Under the pieces are notes generated by a model. It searched no databases and was not told the DNA's origin. It was given only the letters and a program-made list of their open reading frames with translations. Below are positions 10,776 to 21,199 of a stretch of DNA of 64,000 bases, one piece after another (positions within the stretch are counted from its first letter, which is position 1; every line of letters starts with the position of its first letter). The translations under genes and the position numbers were made by a program. The stretch is from Utricularia gibba (lineage: Eukaryota > Streptophyta > Magnoliopsida > Lamiales > Lentibulariaceae): positions 4,712,001 through 4,776,000 of the forward strand of contig CM007991.1 in the NCBI GenBank assembly GCA_002189035.1, read 5' to 3'.

Positions 10776-11766
10776 TCAAATAACCTAATTCCCTATATTA
10801 TCACCAACATTGCAATTAGGTCTACCCGCATTCAAAGCATATAGAACTAGGTCTATCCGGTTCTACTAGTTGTATCCCGAACTAACACCTACTGCTCACG
10901 TCTTGATTTGCTGGTCTACCTCTAAATCAAGCATCTAAGTTGTGAAGCTACTTGTTCCCGTCCTTAGGTTTACCCATGGATTGATAGAAACAAAAGCTAA
11001 GGAACAATAATGAATTTTATTAAGATTCCTAGATCCACACCACCATGCTTTAGCTTAAAGCATCCCTAGAGCTTTAGCTACTCATACTTTGAAGGTAATA
11101 CAGGATAGCATTAACATAAAATAACGAAAATGTTAAGAACATCGTGCAGAAGTTGGTTGCAAAAACTAATAACATCAATAAACTAAAATAAAGCAGTAAG
11201 AGTTCTGGTTTCCGTCTGCTACTGCTCATGAGTCGGAATAGTAGCGCTGAACTGGTTCTGATGCTATTCTTGAGGATGAAGTTCTTCTTCTCCTCTTCTG
11301 GTTGGTGTTCTTTGTGTTGGAGGTATTGTTGTTGGCGAAGGAGTTTTTGGGGAAGAAGTCCCCTCGTGTGTTTGCTGAAAATTTTGCTGAGAACCCCTTG
11401 CAATTCTCTCTCCTCCCCCTTTCTCTCGCCTCCCACTGCCCAAGGCAAGTACATTCTCTGATAAATCTGCTGCTCCTGGCCTTGACTTGCCAACTGCCGC
11501 TGAGACAATGTACTCATTGCTCCATGCCGCCTGGTGACTTGTACGAAATCCAGAATTCTTCCTTGATTCTCGGGTTGCTGCTAAACTCAAAAATCGGGTT
11601 AGACATGGGGTGGGCTAAATCAAAGGATTTACCTCACAAACACATCAAAAATCATATTTTTTCCCTAATCAAATACAAATACTTAAAACCATCAAATTAA
11701 AAACTAAAAAAAATTAAAAATTTGTGATTTTTCGTATCTTAGAACATGAAAATTTGTGTGCTATCA
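10776..11766 (-). repeat. Athila-like 5' LTR, truncated
   Basis: Read on the minus strand it starts TGATAGCACACAAATTTTC at 11766 and matches the solo LTRs at 49685-51197 and 56016-57404. It stops matching at about 10775, so roughly the last 500 bases are gone. Shared landmarks include the blocks around aggtctaccc and gtaagtaca-type motifs. Open stretches inside it (11074-11700) match open stretches in the solo LTR at 50267-50916 only because the LTRs are related; I do not treat them as genes. Confidence 0.85.
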
Positions 11767-12233
11767 TCTTGATTCTGAGTCAGTGGTGTGTCCAAGATGA
11801 CAATGCCATAGTAACTTTCTATTACCTTCATGCAAAGTTTCAACAAGAAAAAAAATTGAAGGTAGTAGCACATTCACAAGGCTACTTCCTTAGTATCAGA
11901 CTTGTGAGCCACTTCAACAAACCCCTTGATCATACCTGACACACAGGATCTTCTTTCCACCACATAGACTCCATCACACACTCGTCCAATGCCGAGGAGT
12001 TTATTATTATCCTAGTCCTGTGGCAAGCAATAATAACTAGAAAATACAATATTGATTCCAATGTCATTGGCAAGTTTCTTGATGGATAATACATTGTACT
12101 TATACCCAAGGATATAGAGTGCATTCAGTAATTTTATCCATCTCGTTTCCGAACAGGTGCAAAATTTACAAATTGACCACTCGCTCCAGATTGTCAAAAC
12201 TAGTTTTTTAACAACTAATGTGTGTGGCAGTAC
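11767..12233 (-). pseudogene. Copia fragment E, pre-integrase region
   Basis: Minus-strand copia scrap. It reads LNALYILGYKYNVLSIKKLA, then NKLLGIGRVCDGVYVVERRS, then FVEVAHKSDTKEVAL and WHCHLGHTT, which is the GAG-pre-integrase domain and the start of the integrase zinc finger (the HLGH motif). Two frameshifts and a stop separate these parts. It lies between the Athila B LTR and the LTR of copia 1, so it may be the site into which one of these inserted. It is not the same family as copia 1 and 2. Confidence 0.72.
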
Positions 12234-12541
12234 TGTTGGAGATCAACCTCAATCCAAAGGTTGAAGGTGATTGGAAAAATTAATCTTGTGACATAATGTC
12301 ATGTTTCAGATAAAAAGGAGTTGGGTTCAAGCATGGAAGTTTTGGGTTTGAGTTGTTGGGCTTTTTTGTTTGTTTTCAATGATTGTGGCCCACTATTAGG
12401 TAACCTAGGTCCCTACTAAGAATGCGTGTCAACTAGGTTTTCGGTCATCCTTATTGTTCATGAGTCGTTTTTCATCCAAGGTCATCTCATAAGCATTACC
12501 TTTTTGTTACTTGCCAAAACTCTATCTTTCTTACATCAACA
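12234..12541 (+). repeat. Copia 1 5' LTR
   Basis: 308 bases, TGTTGGAGATC to ACATCAACA. Compared with the other copies it lacks about 14 bases around the TATA box (tattgggtatatataaa is absent before ccctactaag), so its own promoter is probably lost. Otherwise collinear with the LTRs of copia 2. Confidence 0.92.
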
Positions 12542-12553
12542 TGATATCAGAGC
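12542..12553 (+). promoter_or_regulatory. Primer binding site, copia 1
   Basis: TGATATCAGAGC, directly at the LTR end: one mismatch (G to A at base 3) from the initiator tRNA-Met complement TGGTATCAGAGC. Confidence 0.88.
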
Positions 12554-12650
12554 AGTAAGGTTATCAAACCTATGTTCGTTTCAGTATTTTATTTACCGTT
12601 CAGCGTTTTTTACTTGGTGGATTACCAAGTATCAACCCAAAGCTTGTCAA

Positions 12651-12952
12651 ATGGTGGCTATGATGGCATCTGGTAGAGGACCTCTAATATTTGATGGTTC
12701 TGAGTATGGAAGCTGGGTCAAAAAGATGCATAGCTACTTTCGGGTCAGAAAGATTTAGGATGTTGTCGAAAGGGAGTATCTTCAACAGAGAAAACATAAA
12801 GCAATGGATGACTTGTATCATGCCATCTCTGAACATCGGTTTGATGATATTGCAGAGTGTCAATCAGCGAAAGAAATATGGGATACTCTCAAGTCCCATT
12901 ATGAAGGCGATGCCAAACTCAGATAGATATTATGCAAAAACAAGCTGGAGGA
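12651..12952 (+). pseudogene. Copia 1 gag start
   Basis: Begins MVAMMASGRGPLIFDGSEY, the typical N-terminus of copia gag, followed by the YGSWVKKMHSYFRVRK helix. A TAG at 12756-12758 replaces the Trp of the KIWDVVE motif seen in copia 2, a G-to-A change. After the stop the next 190 bases are still readable in shifted frames (ECQSAKEIWDTLKSHYEGD). At about 12953 the gag reading jumps into integrase. The copy is dead. Confidence 0.9.
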
Positions 12953-14228
12953 CTTCACCGTACCATATTCTCCACAACAGAATGGTATATGTGAAAGGAG
13001 AAACAGAACAATCCTTGATATGTCAAGATGCCTATTGTTTGAGAAAGGTCTTCCTGTAAGTTTCTGGGCTGAAGCGGTATCTACATCTGTATATCTGTTG
13101 AACTTGCTTCCCTCAAGGGCGATTAGTGGAAAAACCGCCCATGAAAAATGACATGGTTATATTAAAAAGGTTGATCATCTCAAAATCTTTGGTAGTCTGT
13201 GTTTTACTCATATACCAGACCAAAAACGAGGAAAACTTGAAAAGAAATCTGTATCTGGTGTATTTGTTGGTTATAGCAACACTACCAAGGGATATAAAGT
13301 TTATCTACCTCAACAGAAGAAATTTATCCTCAGCCATGATGTCACTTTTGATGAAGGTGCAAGGTATACTTTAATTGATGATTGCATTGCTCTGAATGAT
13401 GCAGAAGCTCATAAAAGTCTTGAAAGGCATAACACTCATGTGAAAGGAGACCTCTGGACACACATGCCTCAAAACTTCTCTTCCAGCAATTCAACAAACC
13501 AAGAAACTTCAGAACTCGTTCATGAAGATTCAAATCAAGTAAATGATCAGCATTCAGATGAGAATTTTCCAGCTCAAGAGGAGGAGAAGGTCACAAATCA
13601 AGATGGCTCGTCCAATGAGAATTCAGAATCAAACTCTGAACCCCTATATGGACGATCTCATCAGGCCAATGATCAACCTTCAGATGGGAATTTCGAAATC
13701 CCAGAAGAGGAGCAAGGCACGAATGTAGAAGACTCATCAACAGATGAATCTAATGGAGAGGAACCTGATACTGATGATGAAGATTATTACCCATCTGATC
13801 GTGATTGGCAAAGGAGGAAACGCAAAAACATCAGAGATTCAATAGATAATGAAGATTGTCATGTTACTGACATTAGACGAAGCAAAAGAAACAAGGCTCC
13901 TACAATAAGTTTCTCCAAGTTGAATGATGATGTCCAAGATGCTGTAGCTGATATTTTGGCTGGATTATTGACAGGAGATCCAACATCATTTGAAGTGGCT
14001 GTACAAAATCCGAAATGGAGAGAGGCCATGAAGGAAGAAATGAATTTTGTACTTGAAAATGAAACATGGGAGTTAGTTGATTAACCCAAGGATAGGGGTT
14101 TCAAACCTATTGGCCTCAAGTGGTTATTCAAAATCAAGATGAATGCAGATTGCTCTATCAACAAATATAAGGCTAGATTAGTAGCCAAGGGATATAGTCA
14201 GATCAAAGGAATAAATTTTCATGAGATT
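12953..14228 (+). pseudogene. Copia 1 integrase C-terminus, linker and RT start
   Basis: From 12953 the sequence reads FTVPYSPQQNGICERRNRTI, which includes the third catalytic residue (Glu) of copia integrase, then VSFWAEAVSTSVYLLNLLPS, a TGA near 13149, and the conserved KIFGSLCFTHIP and VFVGYSNTTKGYKVYLP motifs. The open part 13440-14084 is the long acidic integrase-RT linker (EEPDTDDEDYYPSDRDWQRR), with two similar Ser/Glu/Asp-rich blocks, and ends with ENETWELVD. RT begins after the stop ([17 protein letters not shown]) and breaks off at about 14228. Copia 2 has a shorter version of the acidic linker. Confidence 0.9.
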
Positions 14229-14760
14229 ATGGTATGGCTGAAGATAGTAAGAGTACATTTGGTGCACTCTTCTGCTTAAATAAGAGCCCTATAGTCTGGT
14301 TTTCGAAGAAACAAACAGTGGTAGCACAATCAACAGCTAAAGCAGAATACATCTCAGCAGCACATGCTTCGAACTATTGTGTTTGGTTGAGGCAAAGGGT
14401 TTAGAGTGGATGTTAAACGAACTTGGATTCATACAAAGGGAAGCTACACATCTGCTTATGGATAATCGAGCTGCAATCTCTATTGCCATGGATCCAACGA
14501 ACTTCAGCAAAGCCAAACACATAAGAATCAGGTATCATGTCATAAGGAATTACATCAAGGAGAAGAAAATTAAAGTGCAGTATGTTGAGAGTGGGAATCA
14601 GCTTGTTGATGAGCTCACCAAAGGTTTGAACAGAGTTCAGTTTGAGGTTGCAAGGAAGAGCATGAATCTCATGATTATGGAAGACTTTCTCAAGTTGGGA
14701 GATCTCGGTTTGGGGGGGAGTGTTGTAGATCAACCTCAATTTAAGAGGAAGAACACTTAG
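14229..14760 (+). pseudogene. Copia 1 RNase H
   Basis: RNase H end of pol: [40 protein letters not shown] (the conserved AEAEYIS Glu context is altered to AKAEYIS), LLMDNRAAISIAMDP and KHIRIRYHVIRNYIKEKKIK. The open part 14377-14760 runs through the polypurine tract into the LTR stub. About 15 extra bases near 14396-14410 relative to copia 2 break the frame. The Glu-to-Lys change hits a residue usually kept in active RNase H. Confidence 0.9.
14708..14721 (+). promoter_or_regulatory. Polypurine tract, copia 1
   Basis: Purine-rich stretch ending GGGGGGGAG just before TGTTGTAGATC, the start of the 3' LTR stub. It is the primer for plus-strand synthesis in LTR elements. It lies inside the open pol frame. 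Confidence 0.8.
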
Positions 14761-15461
14761 TTTCTTTTCGTTTCTGTTTCCATGGCCCTTTTGGGCTAAA
14801 AACCTTTAGTTTCTGGGAAGTAGATGAAGTTTCCTTCCAAGTCCTGAGCAATACACTCGGTTCTTTATTGAATTCAATTCGGATTCGGCATACTTCCACG
14901 CATCTTGTTGCAGTCTTTCTGTAATAACTCTTAGTCATGTTGTTGCAAGAAAAATAGAGTCTTGGGAAGTAACAAAAAGGTAATGCTTATAAGATCACCT
15001 TGGATGAAAAACGATTCATGAACAATAAGAATGACCGAAAACCTCATTGACACGCATTCCTAGTAGGGTTTATATATACCCAATACCTAGGTTACCCAAC
15101 AGTGGGCCACAATCATTGAAAACACACAAAAAGCCCAACAACTCGAATCCAACACTTCCATGCTCGAACTCAACACCTTTTTTTATCTGAAATATGACAT
15201 TATGATACAAGTTTAGTTCTTCCAATCACCTTCAAGCTTTGGATTGAGGCTGATCTCCAACATCACTTACAATATAGCCAAGAAAAGAGATTTTGTTTGT
15301 GCAAAAGTCGCACTTTTTGATATTAGCATACAAACACTCTTTTCTCAAGACGAACAACACCTCACGTAAATGACATGTATGTTCATCCAGTGTCTTACTA
15401 TACACAAGAATATCATCAAAGTAAACAACAACAAATCTACCAAGAAAGGGACGCAATACAT
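14745..15461 (-). repeat. Inverted duplicate of the gypsy 2 / copia LTR / LTR-X junction
   Basis: Read on the minus strand from 15461 to 14745 this is: gypsy RT sequence equal to about 20560-20756; a single copia LTR (15262-14938) inserted at exactly the same base as the copia 2 5' LTR (after AAGTGA); then the first ~190 bases of LTR X, equal to 25133-25345. In the main copy the same left and right neighbours flank a whole copia element with two LTRs. So this block is an inverted copy in which the copia insert is a solo LTR. Breakpoints are at about 15461 and 14745, where it joins the copia 1 LTR stub. Confidence 0.88.
14938..15262 (-). repeat. Solo copia LTR in inverted block
   Basis: 325 bases, inverted TGTTGG..CAACA. 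By eye it is closer to the 3' LTR of copia 2 than to its 5' LTR (it shares, for example, the aatgaggtt and ttcttatt variants). The TATA box TATATATAAA is kept. No target duplication surrounds it, as is also true for copia 2. Confidence 0.92.
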
Positions 15462-15489
15462 CCCTACTCATCCATACTAGGCAAGCCAT
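15263..15489 (-). pseudogene. Gypsy RT fragment in inverted block
   Basis: Minus-strand RT fragment with the catalytic YFDDIL box followed by [19 protein letters not shown] and [15 protein letters not shown]. Nearly identical to gypsy 2 (about 20560-20756); homology ends at about 15461, upstream of VLRPFLGRF. Only this part of RT is present, so it is a piece of a duplicated or rearranged segment and not an independent element. Confidence 0.88.
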
Positions 15490-16006
15490 GGTTAGGGTCC
15501 CATTAGTAATGAGCGAAAATGTGAGCTTAAGATCAAGATAACTTTCTTGACCTCAAGTCTAAGCTTACTTGCACGGCTTACATATTCGAGATCTTGCTAC
15601 TGACACTTGGTTAGCTTCCCATAGTAGCATCTCGAAGATGAGTCATCCAGTGAATCGATTCTCTAATCGACACCCACACATAAGTTCTAGTAATCTCATT
15701 ACATCAATTGTGAGAACCATTGCCTAAACAATTTAGGGAACTCAATGTGTGCCAGCTTATTCGTATTTGTGATATCTTCATTTCACAAATATTCTAGCTA
15801 GGGAGTTTTTAACTTGATCATGAGTGTTTGAAGAATCTCATATTATGATCTCATCATAATTTCTATAGCACATAGATCAAGTAGAGGATTTTATCAATGA
15901 TATAAATTTGATCACAATTCAAAGTAAATATCATAAGATAAGATTTGCTAATGAATTGATTGTCTTTAGAACACATACACCAACACCTCGTATGATTGGT
16001 GTTCGT
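15490..16006. other. Spacer, no gene recognised
   Basis: About 500 bases with no coding signature or close match elsewhere in the window that I can see. It precedes a short LTR-terminus fragment. Confidence 0.5.
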
Positions 16007-16042
16007 GGATTGCTAATCTCTATAGATTAGAGGGTCATATCA
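16007..16042 (+). repeat. A-family LTR terminus fragment
   Basis: The last ~36 bases of the gypsy A-family LTR in plus orientation, including CTAATCTCTATAGATTAG and the end GGGTCATATCA. Upstream sequence does not match the LTR, and no primer site follows. It is probably a rearrangement scar. Confidence 0.6.
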
Positions 16043-17083
16043 ATGAGTTCACATTGGTCCCCTTTGCATGGATAACGCACTAGCCCCAGTCATCCCTTAC
16101 AAAAACAGTGTTTCGGTGCCAGAAGTGGACAACTTTGCTTTTGTGTCGCTTGAGAACACCCTTATTTCAACGAGGGAGGAGTAAGCATTAGTTCCCCACC
16201 ATATGAGAGTGGCGGGTTCATGGGAAGGTCAGAATTTGTGACTCTTTGGGCGACTTGTGTACCATGATTGGCCACGTAGCATCTACGAATGCCATTTGGG
16301 TTGTCCTTGAAGGATGTTTATCGAAGGCTTGTCGAGGACGGTCCCCCCTCCCACGGATTTGACAATGGAGGGGTCCAAATACCAAGGGTTTGCGAAGTGG
16401 ATATTTGGATGTTGAAAGAAAAGCTAACTGCAACGTGTGTTCGTTCTTCATTTTTGGCGGATATGGATTTCTTTTATTCCCAGGAATGCATCCACTGACA
16501 GCTCTGCCTGCATCCTGATGCAACAGAATAAAGTCATTGCGCATGCATCCCGGGAAGTTAAAACATCACGAAACGAATTATGCAGGGCAGGAACTACAGC
16601 TACGTGCTGGTGTGTTTGCTCTAATACTATGCCAAAAATATGTCTATGGCTTGAGGTGCATGGGTTATACTGATCATCAAAGCTTTAAACACTCGGGTAC
16701 GACAAATGAATCGAACTTGAGACAAACGAGATGGCTGGAGCAGCTAAAAGATTATGAGGTGGAGATAGAGTCTCAACCTTGGAAGGACAATGGCGTGGCG
16801 GATGCCCAAGCCATAGGAAGCGTAAAGGGAACTTTGATGAGAGTTGCTTGTCACGGGTGGGGTCACCATCATCATTCCCAAGATTAGTTGAGTTTGCGGC
16901 ATCACAGCGGCATCTACGCGGAAGCCTATCCCGCCCGCTTTGGTTTGAAGCGCAGCATCCCTTCATACAAGGACGTGTCTGGCTATGAGAATGTAATAGG
17001 ACCGGAGCGGATGACAGTCACATAAGACAAGGTGCTCCTGGAAATTCCACAATGGGCAGAGAGCACTTGATTGAGTATCATGA
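16043..17083 (+). pseudogene. Degenerate Ty3/gypsy RNase H fragment
   Basis: GC-richer than its surroundings. Plus-strand frames between 16440 and 16890 read DSSACILMQQNKVIAHASRE, then HHETNYAGQELQLRAGVFAL, YGLRCMGYTDHQSFKH and LRQTRWLEQLKDYEVEIESQ. These follow the gypsy RNase H order, including the TDHxSxKH motif and the RWLELLxDYD motif at the integrase boundary, with GVADA at the end. At least two frameshifts. The family differs from A/2 and from the Tekay-like copy at 34060-35768. The rest of the block has no readable domain. It ends where the truncated LTR of gypsy 2 begins. Confidence 0.7.
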
Positions 17084-17354
17084 CAGTCAACTTTGATTAT
17101 AATCAATTTTGAGAGCAAATTCTCCTTCTTTGAGTTCCTTAGAACTTAGACTTATCAAACCTTGCTTGTGGTGTCTAGTGTGTGGTTTATCACCCCCAAT
17201 TTCTTCCTTAATTATGTGAGTGTGGTACCATTTCATAGTTTGGGTTGCAAGGATTTTTTAATCCTTGAGGACCAACTTCTTTTTTCTCAACGGATTGTTT
17301 CTTTTCAACCAAGATCTGGTTTGCCAATCACTTGTTGATTGGAGGGTCGTATCA
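17084..17354 (+). repeat. Gypsy 2 5' LTR, truncated
   Basis: Matches the last ~270 of 553 bases of the 3' LTR (27245-27797), ending GGGTCGTATCA. The lost part is the upstream half with the TATA-like TATTTAAAA (about 27501 in the 3' copy), so this LTR begins close to the inferred transcription start and has no promoter of its own. Confidence 0.85.
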
Positions 17355-17356
17355 GG

Positions 17357-17368
17357 TGGTATCAGAGC
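17357..17368 (+). promoter_or_regulatory. Primer binding site, gypsy 2
   Basis: TGGTATCAGAGC, a perfect 12-base match to the initiator tRNA-Met complement, two bases after the LTR end. Confidence 0.95.
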
Positions 17369-17980
17369 CAATCTTTCTCTTCTTCATATACTATCTATCT
17401 TGTTGTGGTTTCATTCTAAGAAAAAAAAAAAGAAACTAATCCAGATCTATCTTGATTTACTTATCTTGTCTTTTGCTCATCTCTTCTTCTGAAAAGAAAA
17501 ACCAAGGGGGGTTTCTTATCTTTGTTTCTTCCATCCTTTTCTTCTGGATTGCCGCAAAAAGAAAAAAAAAACGTGTTGAAGGGAGAAAGAAGGTTAGCTG
17601 CCGAATTCATTGAATTTTCAACTTTTCATACACGAGAAAAGTAAAAAAAAAAGGAGTTAGTCGTTTGAATCCATTCAATCTTCTGCTTACTAAACAAAAG
17701 AAAAGTCAATATTGTACAACTTTGTCTATTGTCACACTTATATTACCTTTTAATTCTTTTCAATTGTCTACCTACCTCTTTTGTGCTAGACACAACAAGT
17801 TACATTATATCTTTCCATTTTTACTCTTACCTAATCATAATTACTCTTACCATCACCGAATCCTATATTGTTCATTTGCTTTATCTCACTCATTATCCTA
17901 GCCATCCTTATCCCTTTGAACCACACTTAGATTGATCATTTAAGGTTTATTGAGTCTTAAGGTTCAAGAGGACTTGAGGT

Positions 17981-19200
17981 TTGGAAATTCTATCCTTCTT
18001 CTTTTACTTCTATCCTCCTTTCATTGTTTTCTTTCCTTCGTTTTATAGTAGAACGTCAAGCTCTAACAACCCTGCAGAAGAATCAGGTGCTATGGATGTT
18101 CGTTTCGTACTTAATGCAATGCAAAGTGAATTTAGGAGACTGCAAAGATGCATGGAGCAAATCCACCTCAAACTAGAGGAACATGATGAATCTCTCAAAA
18201 ACATCAAAAAGCAAGAAGAGGACAGCGTTTCTCATGGAAGAACAAGAGTTCCAACACATCATAGCAGAAGGAATTCTCAACTAGAAAAAGATTCGAAATC
18301 TGAGGCTGAAGAAGCAAGGCATGGTGAACAAAGGAGAAATAATAACAACAGCCCTGGTGAGTATGATTCATCTGGTGGTGATGATATAGAACGAAGATCT
18401 CAAGGAAATTGGAGGCCAAAACGTGGTGTGAGGTATGATGAAAGACCAAGAGGTAGACACACACGTGAACCCAAGGAATTTCAAAACATCAAGATGAAAA
18501 TCCCTTCTTTTCAAGGAAAAAACGATCCAAATGCCTACTTGGAGTGGGAAACTCGTGTGGAGCACGTGTTTGATTGCCATAACTATTCTGAAGCCAGGAA
18601 GATTAAGCTTGCTGTTGTTGAGTTCACAGATTATGCCATAACTTGTTGGGACAAAATAGTACTCAAATGAAGAGGATCATGAGAAAAAGGTTCATTCCCA
18701 GCCACTACCAAAGAGATCAACACCAAAACTTGCAGAAGCTCACCCAAGGGAGCAAAACCGTGGAAGAATATTGGCAAGAAATGGAGGTGTTAATGATTCG
18801 AGCCAATATAACAGAGGATAGAGAAGCTACAATGGCAAGATTCCTCTATGGTTTAAACAAGGAAATCTCTCAAGTGGTCGAGTTGCAACACTATGAGGAG
18901 ATTGAAGACATGTTGCACGTTGCAATAAAGATTGAGAAGCAACTCAAGTCTAAGGGACAACATAGACACCATCCAAAACCTACTACCTCGTGGAATGTTG
19001 CTGGAAGGAGAAGAAACCCAATTATCCTTCATTTGGGAAATCAACCAAGTTTGGACCGATGAAAGAGGGCACTTCAGATACTCGAAACCAGGAAAGAGTA
19101 TTTAAGTCTTCTGGACCAACACGAAATATCAAGTGTTTCAAATGTCTTGGCCATGGTCATATTGCTTCGGAAATGCCCAAACAAGAGAACCATGATTTTA
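17981..19200 (+). pseudogene. Gypsy 2 gag, frameshifted
   Basis: Gag in pieces. The likely start is the Met of MDVRFVLNAMQSEFRRLQRC near 18091; the upstream hydrophobic stretch is not conserved. The core FQGKNDPNAYLEWETRVEHV is intact to TCWDKIVLK, then about 40 bases (the WAEMK region of element A) are deleted near 18668 and the frame shifts to [17 protein letters not shown] (18643-19062). The knuckle CFKCLGHGHIASE is hit by one extra A near 19171, so the last Cys and the following PNKR lie in the next frame. The coiled, charged N-terminus resembles element A. Confidence 0.88.
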
Positions 19201-20292
19201 AGGGATTCTGGAGATGTTGAATATGAAGTTGAGAGTGAAGGTGGAAGTGAAGTACAAGAGATAGATGATGGGGAACAACAACCTGTCATTGGTGAAAGTT
19301 TGGTAACAAGAAGGACTTTAGCCATGGATGCTAAGCCAATGAAGGAGCAACGTGAAAACTTATTCCATACACGTTGTTTTGTGAAAGGAAAAGTTTGCAG
19401 CCTAATCATTGATGGAGTCAATTGCACAAACGTAGCTGGTATTCTCATGGTGGATAAACTCCATCTTCCTACTCTTAAACATCCAAATCCCTACAAGCTT
19501 CAATGGTTGAACGAAGGGCGTGAAGTAAAGATCAATAAGCAAGTTCTTGTTGCTTTTCAAATTGGAAAGTATGCGGATGAGGTTCTTTGTGATGTAGTGC
19601 CCATGCATGCTGGACACATACTATTGGGAAGGCCTTGGCAATATGATAGGAAGGTGATTCATGATGGATATACAAACAAGTATTCCTTTTCCATAAAAGG
19701 AAAACCAATCACATTGGTGCCTTTATCTCCAAAAGGCGCACACGAAGATCAAGTTAAGATTGCTGCTGCTATCAAATCTTTTGGTGAGTTAAGAGATGAG
19801 AGTATGGGGGAGAAAAAAGAGATATCACGAGAAAGGAAAAGAACACCTAAAAAAGAGAGTGAAAAGAAAGACGTGAATGAAGGAGTTGTGAGAAAAAAAG
19901 AAGTGGAATGCCTTATTGCAAGAATGAGTGATGTGAAAATAGTGTTACATGCCAGAAATCCCTTTCTTTTGCTCTTGTTTAAAGAGCCTTTGTCACACAA
20001 CTCTAACCTACAAGAGAATCTTCCTACTTGTATTAAATTTGTTTTGCAGGATATCAATGATGTTTTTCCTGAAGAATTACCTGGATTACCTCCATACCGA
20101 CGAATAGAACATCAAATTGACCTTGTTCCTAGTGCTCAAATCCCAAACCGAGCTGCCTATAGGGCCAACCGTGAAGAAACCAAAGAAATCCAACGCCAAG
20201 TAGAAGAACTCATGGCTAAGGGGTTGGTGATGGAAAGTGTGAGTCCATGCTCAGTTCCAGTATTATTGGTGCCAAAACATGATGGAACATGA
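19147..20292 (+). pseudogene. Gypsy 2 protease and RT start
   Basis: 381-codon open stretch: end of gag (KCPNKRTMILRDSG), acidic linker, SLVTRRTLAMDAKPMKEQRE, protease active-site region (SLIIDGVNCTNVAG, where element A has IIDGGSCTNVAS), GHILLGRPWQYDR, Lys/Glu-rich linker, then FPEELPGLPPYRRIEHQIDL and the RT start [16 protein letters not shown]. It ends at TGA 20290-20292 where element A has Trp (DGTWRMC), a G-to-A change. Unlike element A, there is no stop after the protease, which suggests that the ancestral element had one gag-pol frame. Confidence 0.9.
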
Positions 20293-20295
20293 AGA

Positions 20296-20756
20296 ATGTG
20301 CACTGATTGTCGAGCTATCAACCAAATAACGGTTAAGTACAGTCATCCTATACCTAGACTTAATGATATGTTAGATGAATTACACGGATCATGGATTTTC
20401 TCTAAAATTGATTTGCGTAGTGGATATCATCAAATTAGGATGAGAAAGGGGGATGAATGGAAGGCTGCTTTCAAAACTAAGTTTGGTTTACAGTAATGGT
20501 TGGTTATGTCTTTTGGATTGACTAACGCACCTTGTACTTTCATGAGGTTAATGAATCATGTATTGCGTCCCTTTCTTGGTAAATTTGTTGTTGTTTACTT
20601 TGATGATATTGTTGTGTATAGTAAGACACTGGATGAACATACATGTCATTTACGTGAGGTGTTGTTCGTCTTGAGAAAAGAGTGTTTGTATGCTAATATC
20701 AAAAAGTGCGACTTTTGCACAAACAAAATCTCTTTTCTTGGCTATATTGTAAGTGA
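20296..20756 (+). pseudogene. Gypsy 2 RT, interrupted
   Basis: RT continues after the stop: [35 protein letters not shown], a TAA at about 20494 (Glu to stop in the YEW motif), [20 protein letters not shown], the catalytic YFDDIV box, and [15 protein letters not shown]. The reading is cut at 20756 by the LTR of copia 2. An inverted copy of this junction lies at 14745-15461. Confidence 0.9.
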
Positions 20757-21081
20757 TGTTGGAGATCATCCTCAATCCAAAGCTTGAAGGTAATTGGAAG
20801 AACTAAACTTGAGTCATAATGTCATATTTCAGATAAAAAAAGGTGTTGGGTTCGAGCATGGAAGTGTTGGATTCGAGTTGTTGGGCTTTTTGTGTGTTTT
20901 CAATGATTGTGGCCCACTGTTGGGTAACCTAGGTATTGGGTATATATAAACCCTACTAGGAATGCGTGTCAATTAGGTTTTCGGTCATTCCTTTTGTTCA
21001 TGAGTTGTTTTTCATCCAAGGTGATCTCATAAGCATTACCTTTTTGTTACTTCCCAAGACTCTATCTTTCTTTCATCAACG
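20757..21081 (+). repeat. Copia 2 5' LTR
   Basis: 325 bases from TGTTGGAGATC to TCATCAACG. The last base is G instead of A. It contains TATATATAAA near 20940. It begins exactly after the gypsy RT motif encoding IVSD. Confidence 0.93.
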
Positions 21082-21093
21082 TGGTATAAGGGC
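21082..21093 (+). promoter_or_regulatory. Primer binding site, copia 2, degenerate
   Basis: TGGTATAAGGGC; two mismatches from TGGTATCAGAGC. Directly follows the LTR. Confidence 0.85.
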
Positions 21094-21199
21094 AGTAAGG
21101 TTCTCAAACCTGTGTTCTTTTCAGTATTTTATTAACCGTTCAGCGTTTTTTACTTAGTGGATTACCAAGTATCAACCTAAAGCTTGTCAAACGGTGGCT

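Larger units (their letters stand above)
8191..11766 (-). mobile_element. Athila-like element B, truncated
   Basis: Minus-strand gypsy element of the Athila type: part of the 5' LTR (10776-11766), gag (about 9117-10770), protease-like region (8760-9038) and the pre-RT region (8191-8796). The distal LTR half, primer site and first gag codons are deleted at about 10775, where LTR sequence joins gag directly (frame reading ENPHEHLDN). The left side is cut at 8190 by a join to copia gag. Element 4 at 27831-31413 is a related copy that keeps LTR and primer site and shows what is missing. Confidence 0.82.
12234..14744 (+). mobile_element. Copia element 1, internally deleted
   Basis: Ty1/copia element with 5' LTR (12234-12541), primer site, a gag start, the C-terminal part of integrase with linker, and RNase H, ending in a 3' LTR stub cut after about 20 bases at 14744. 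Two large deletions are visible by comparison with copia 2: gag to mid-integrase at about 12953, and RT at about 14226-14230. It therefore lacks protease, most of integrase and RT. The right part of its 3' LTR is replaced by inverted LTR-X sequence. Confidence 0.92.
17084..20756 (+). mobile_element. Gypsy element 2, 5' part
   Basis: Left part of a plus-strand Ty3/gypsy element of the same broad family as A: truncated 5' LTR (17084-17354), primer site, gag, protease and RT up to the FLGYIVSD motif, where copia 2 follows. The right part resumes at 25805. About 500 bases between the RT end and the RNase H end (by comparison with element A) are missing, so the split is not a clean insertion. Confidence 0.9.

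Noticed and set aside
11228-11700. Overlapping open frames on both strands at 11074-11700, 50267-50916 and 56230-56560
   Set aside because: All lie inside Athila-like LTRs; similarity among them comes from LTR relatedness, and codon frames are not conserved between copies.
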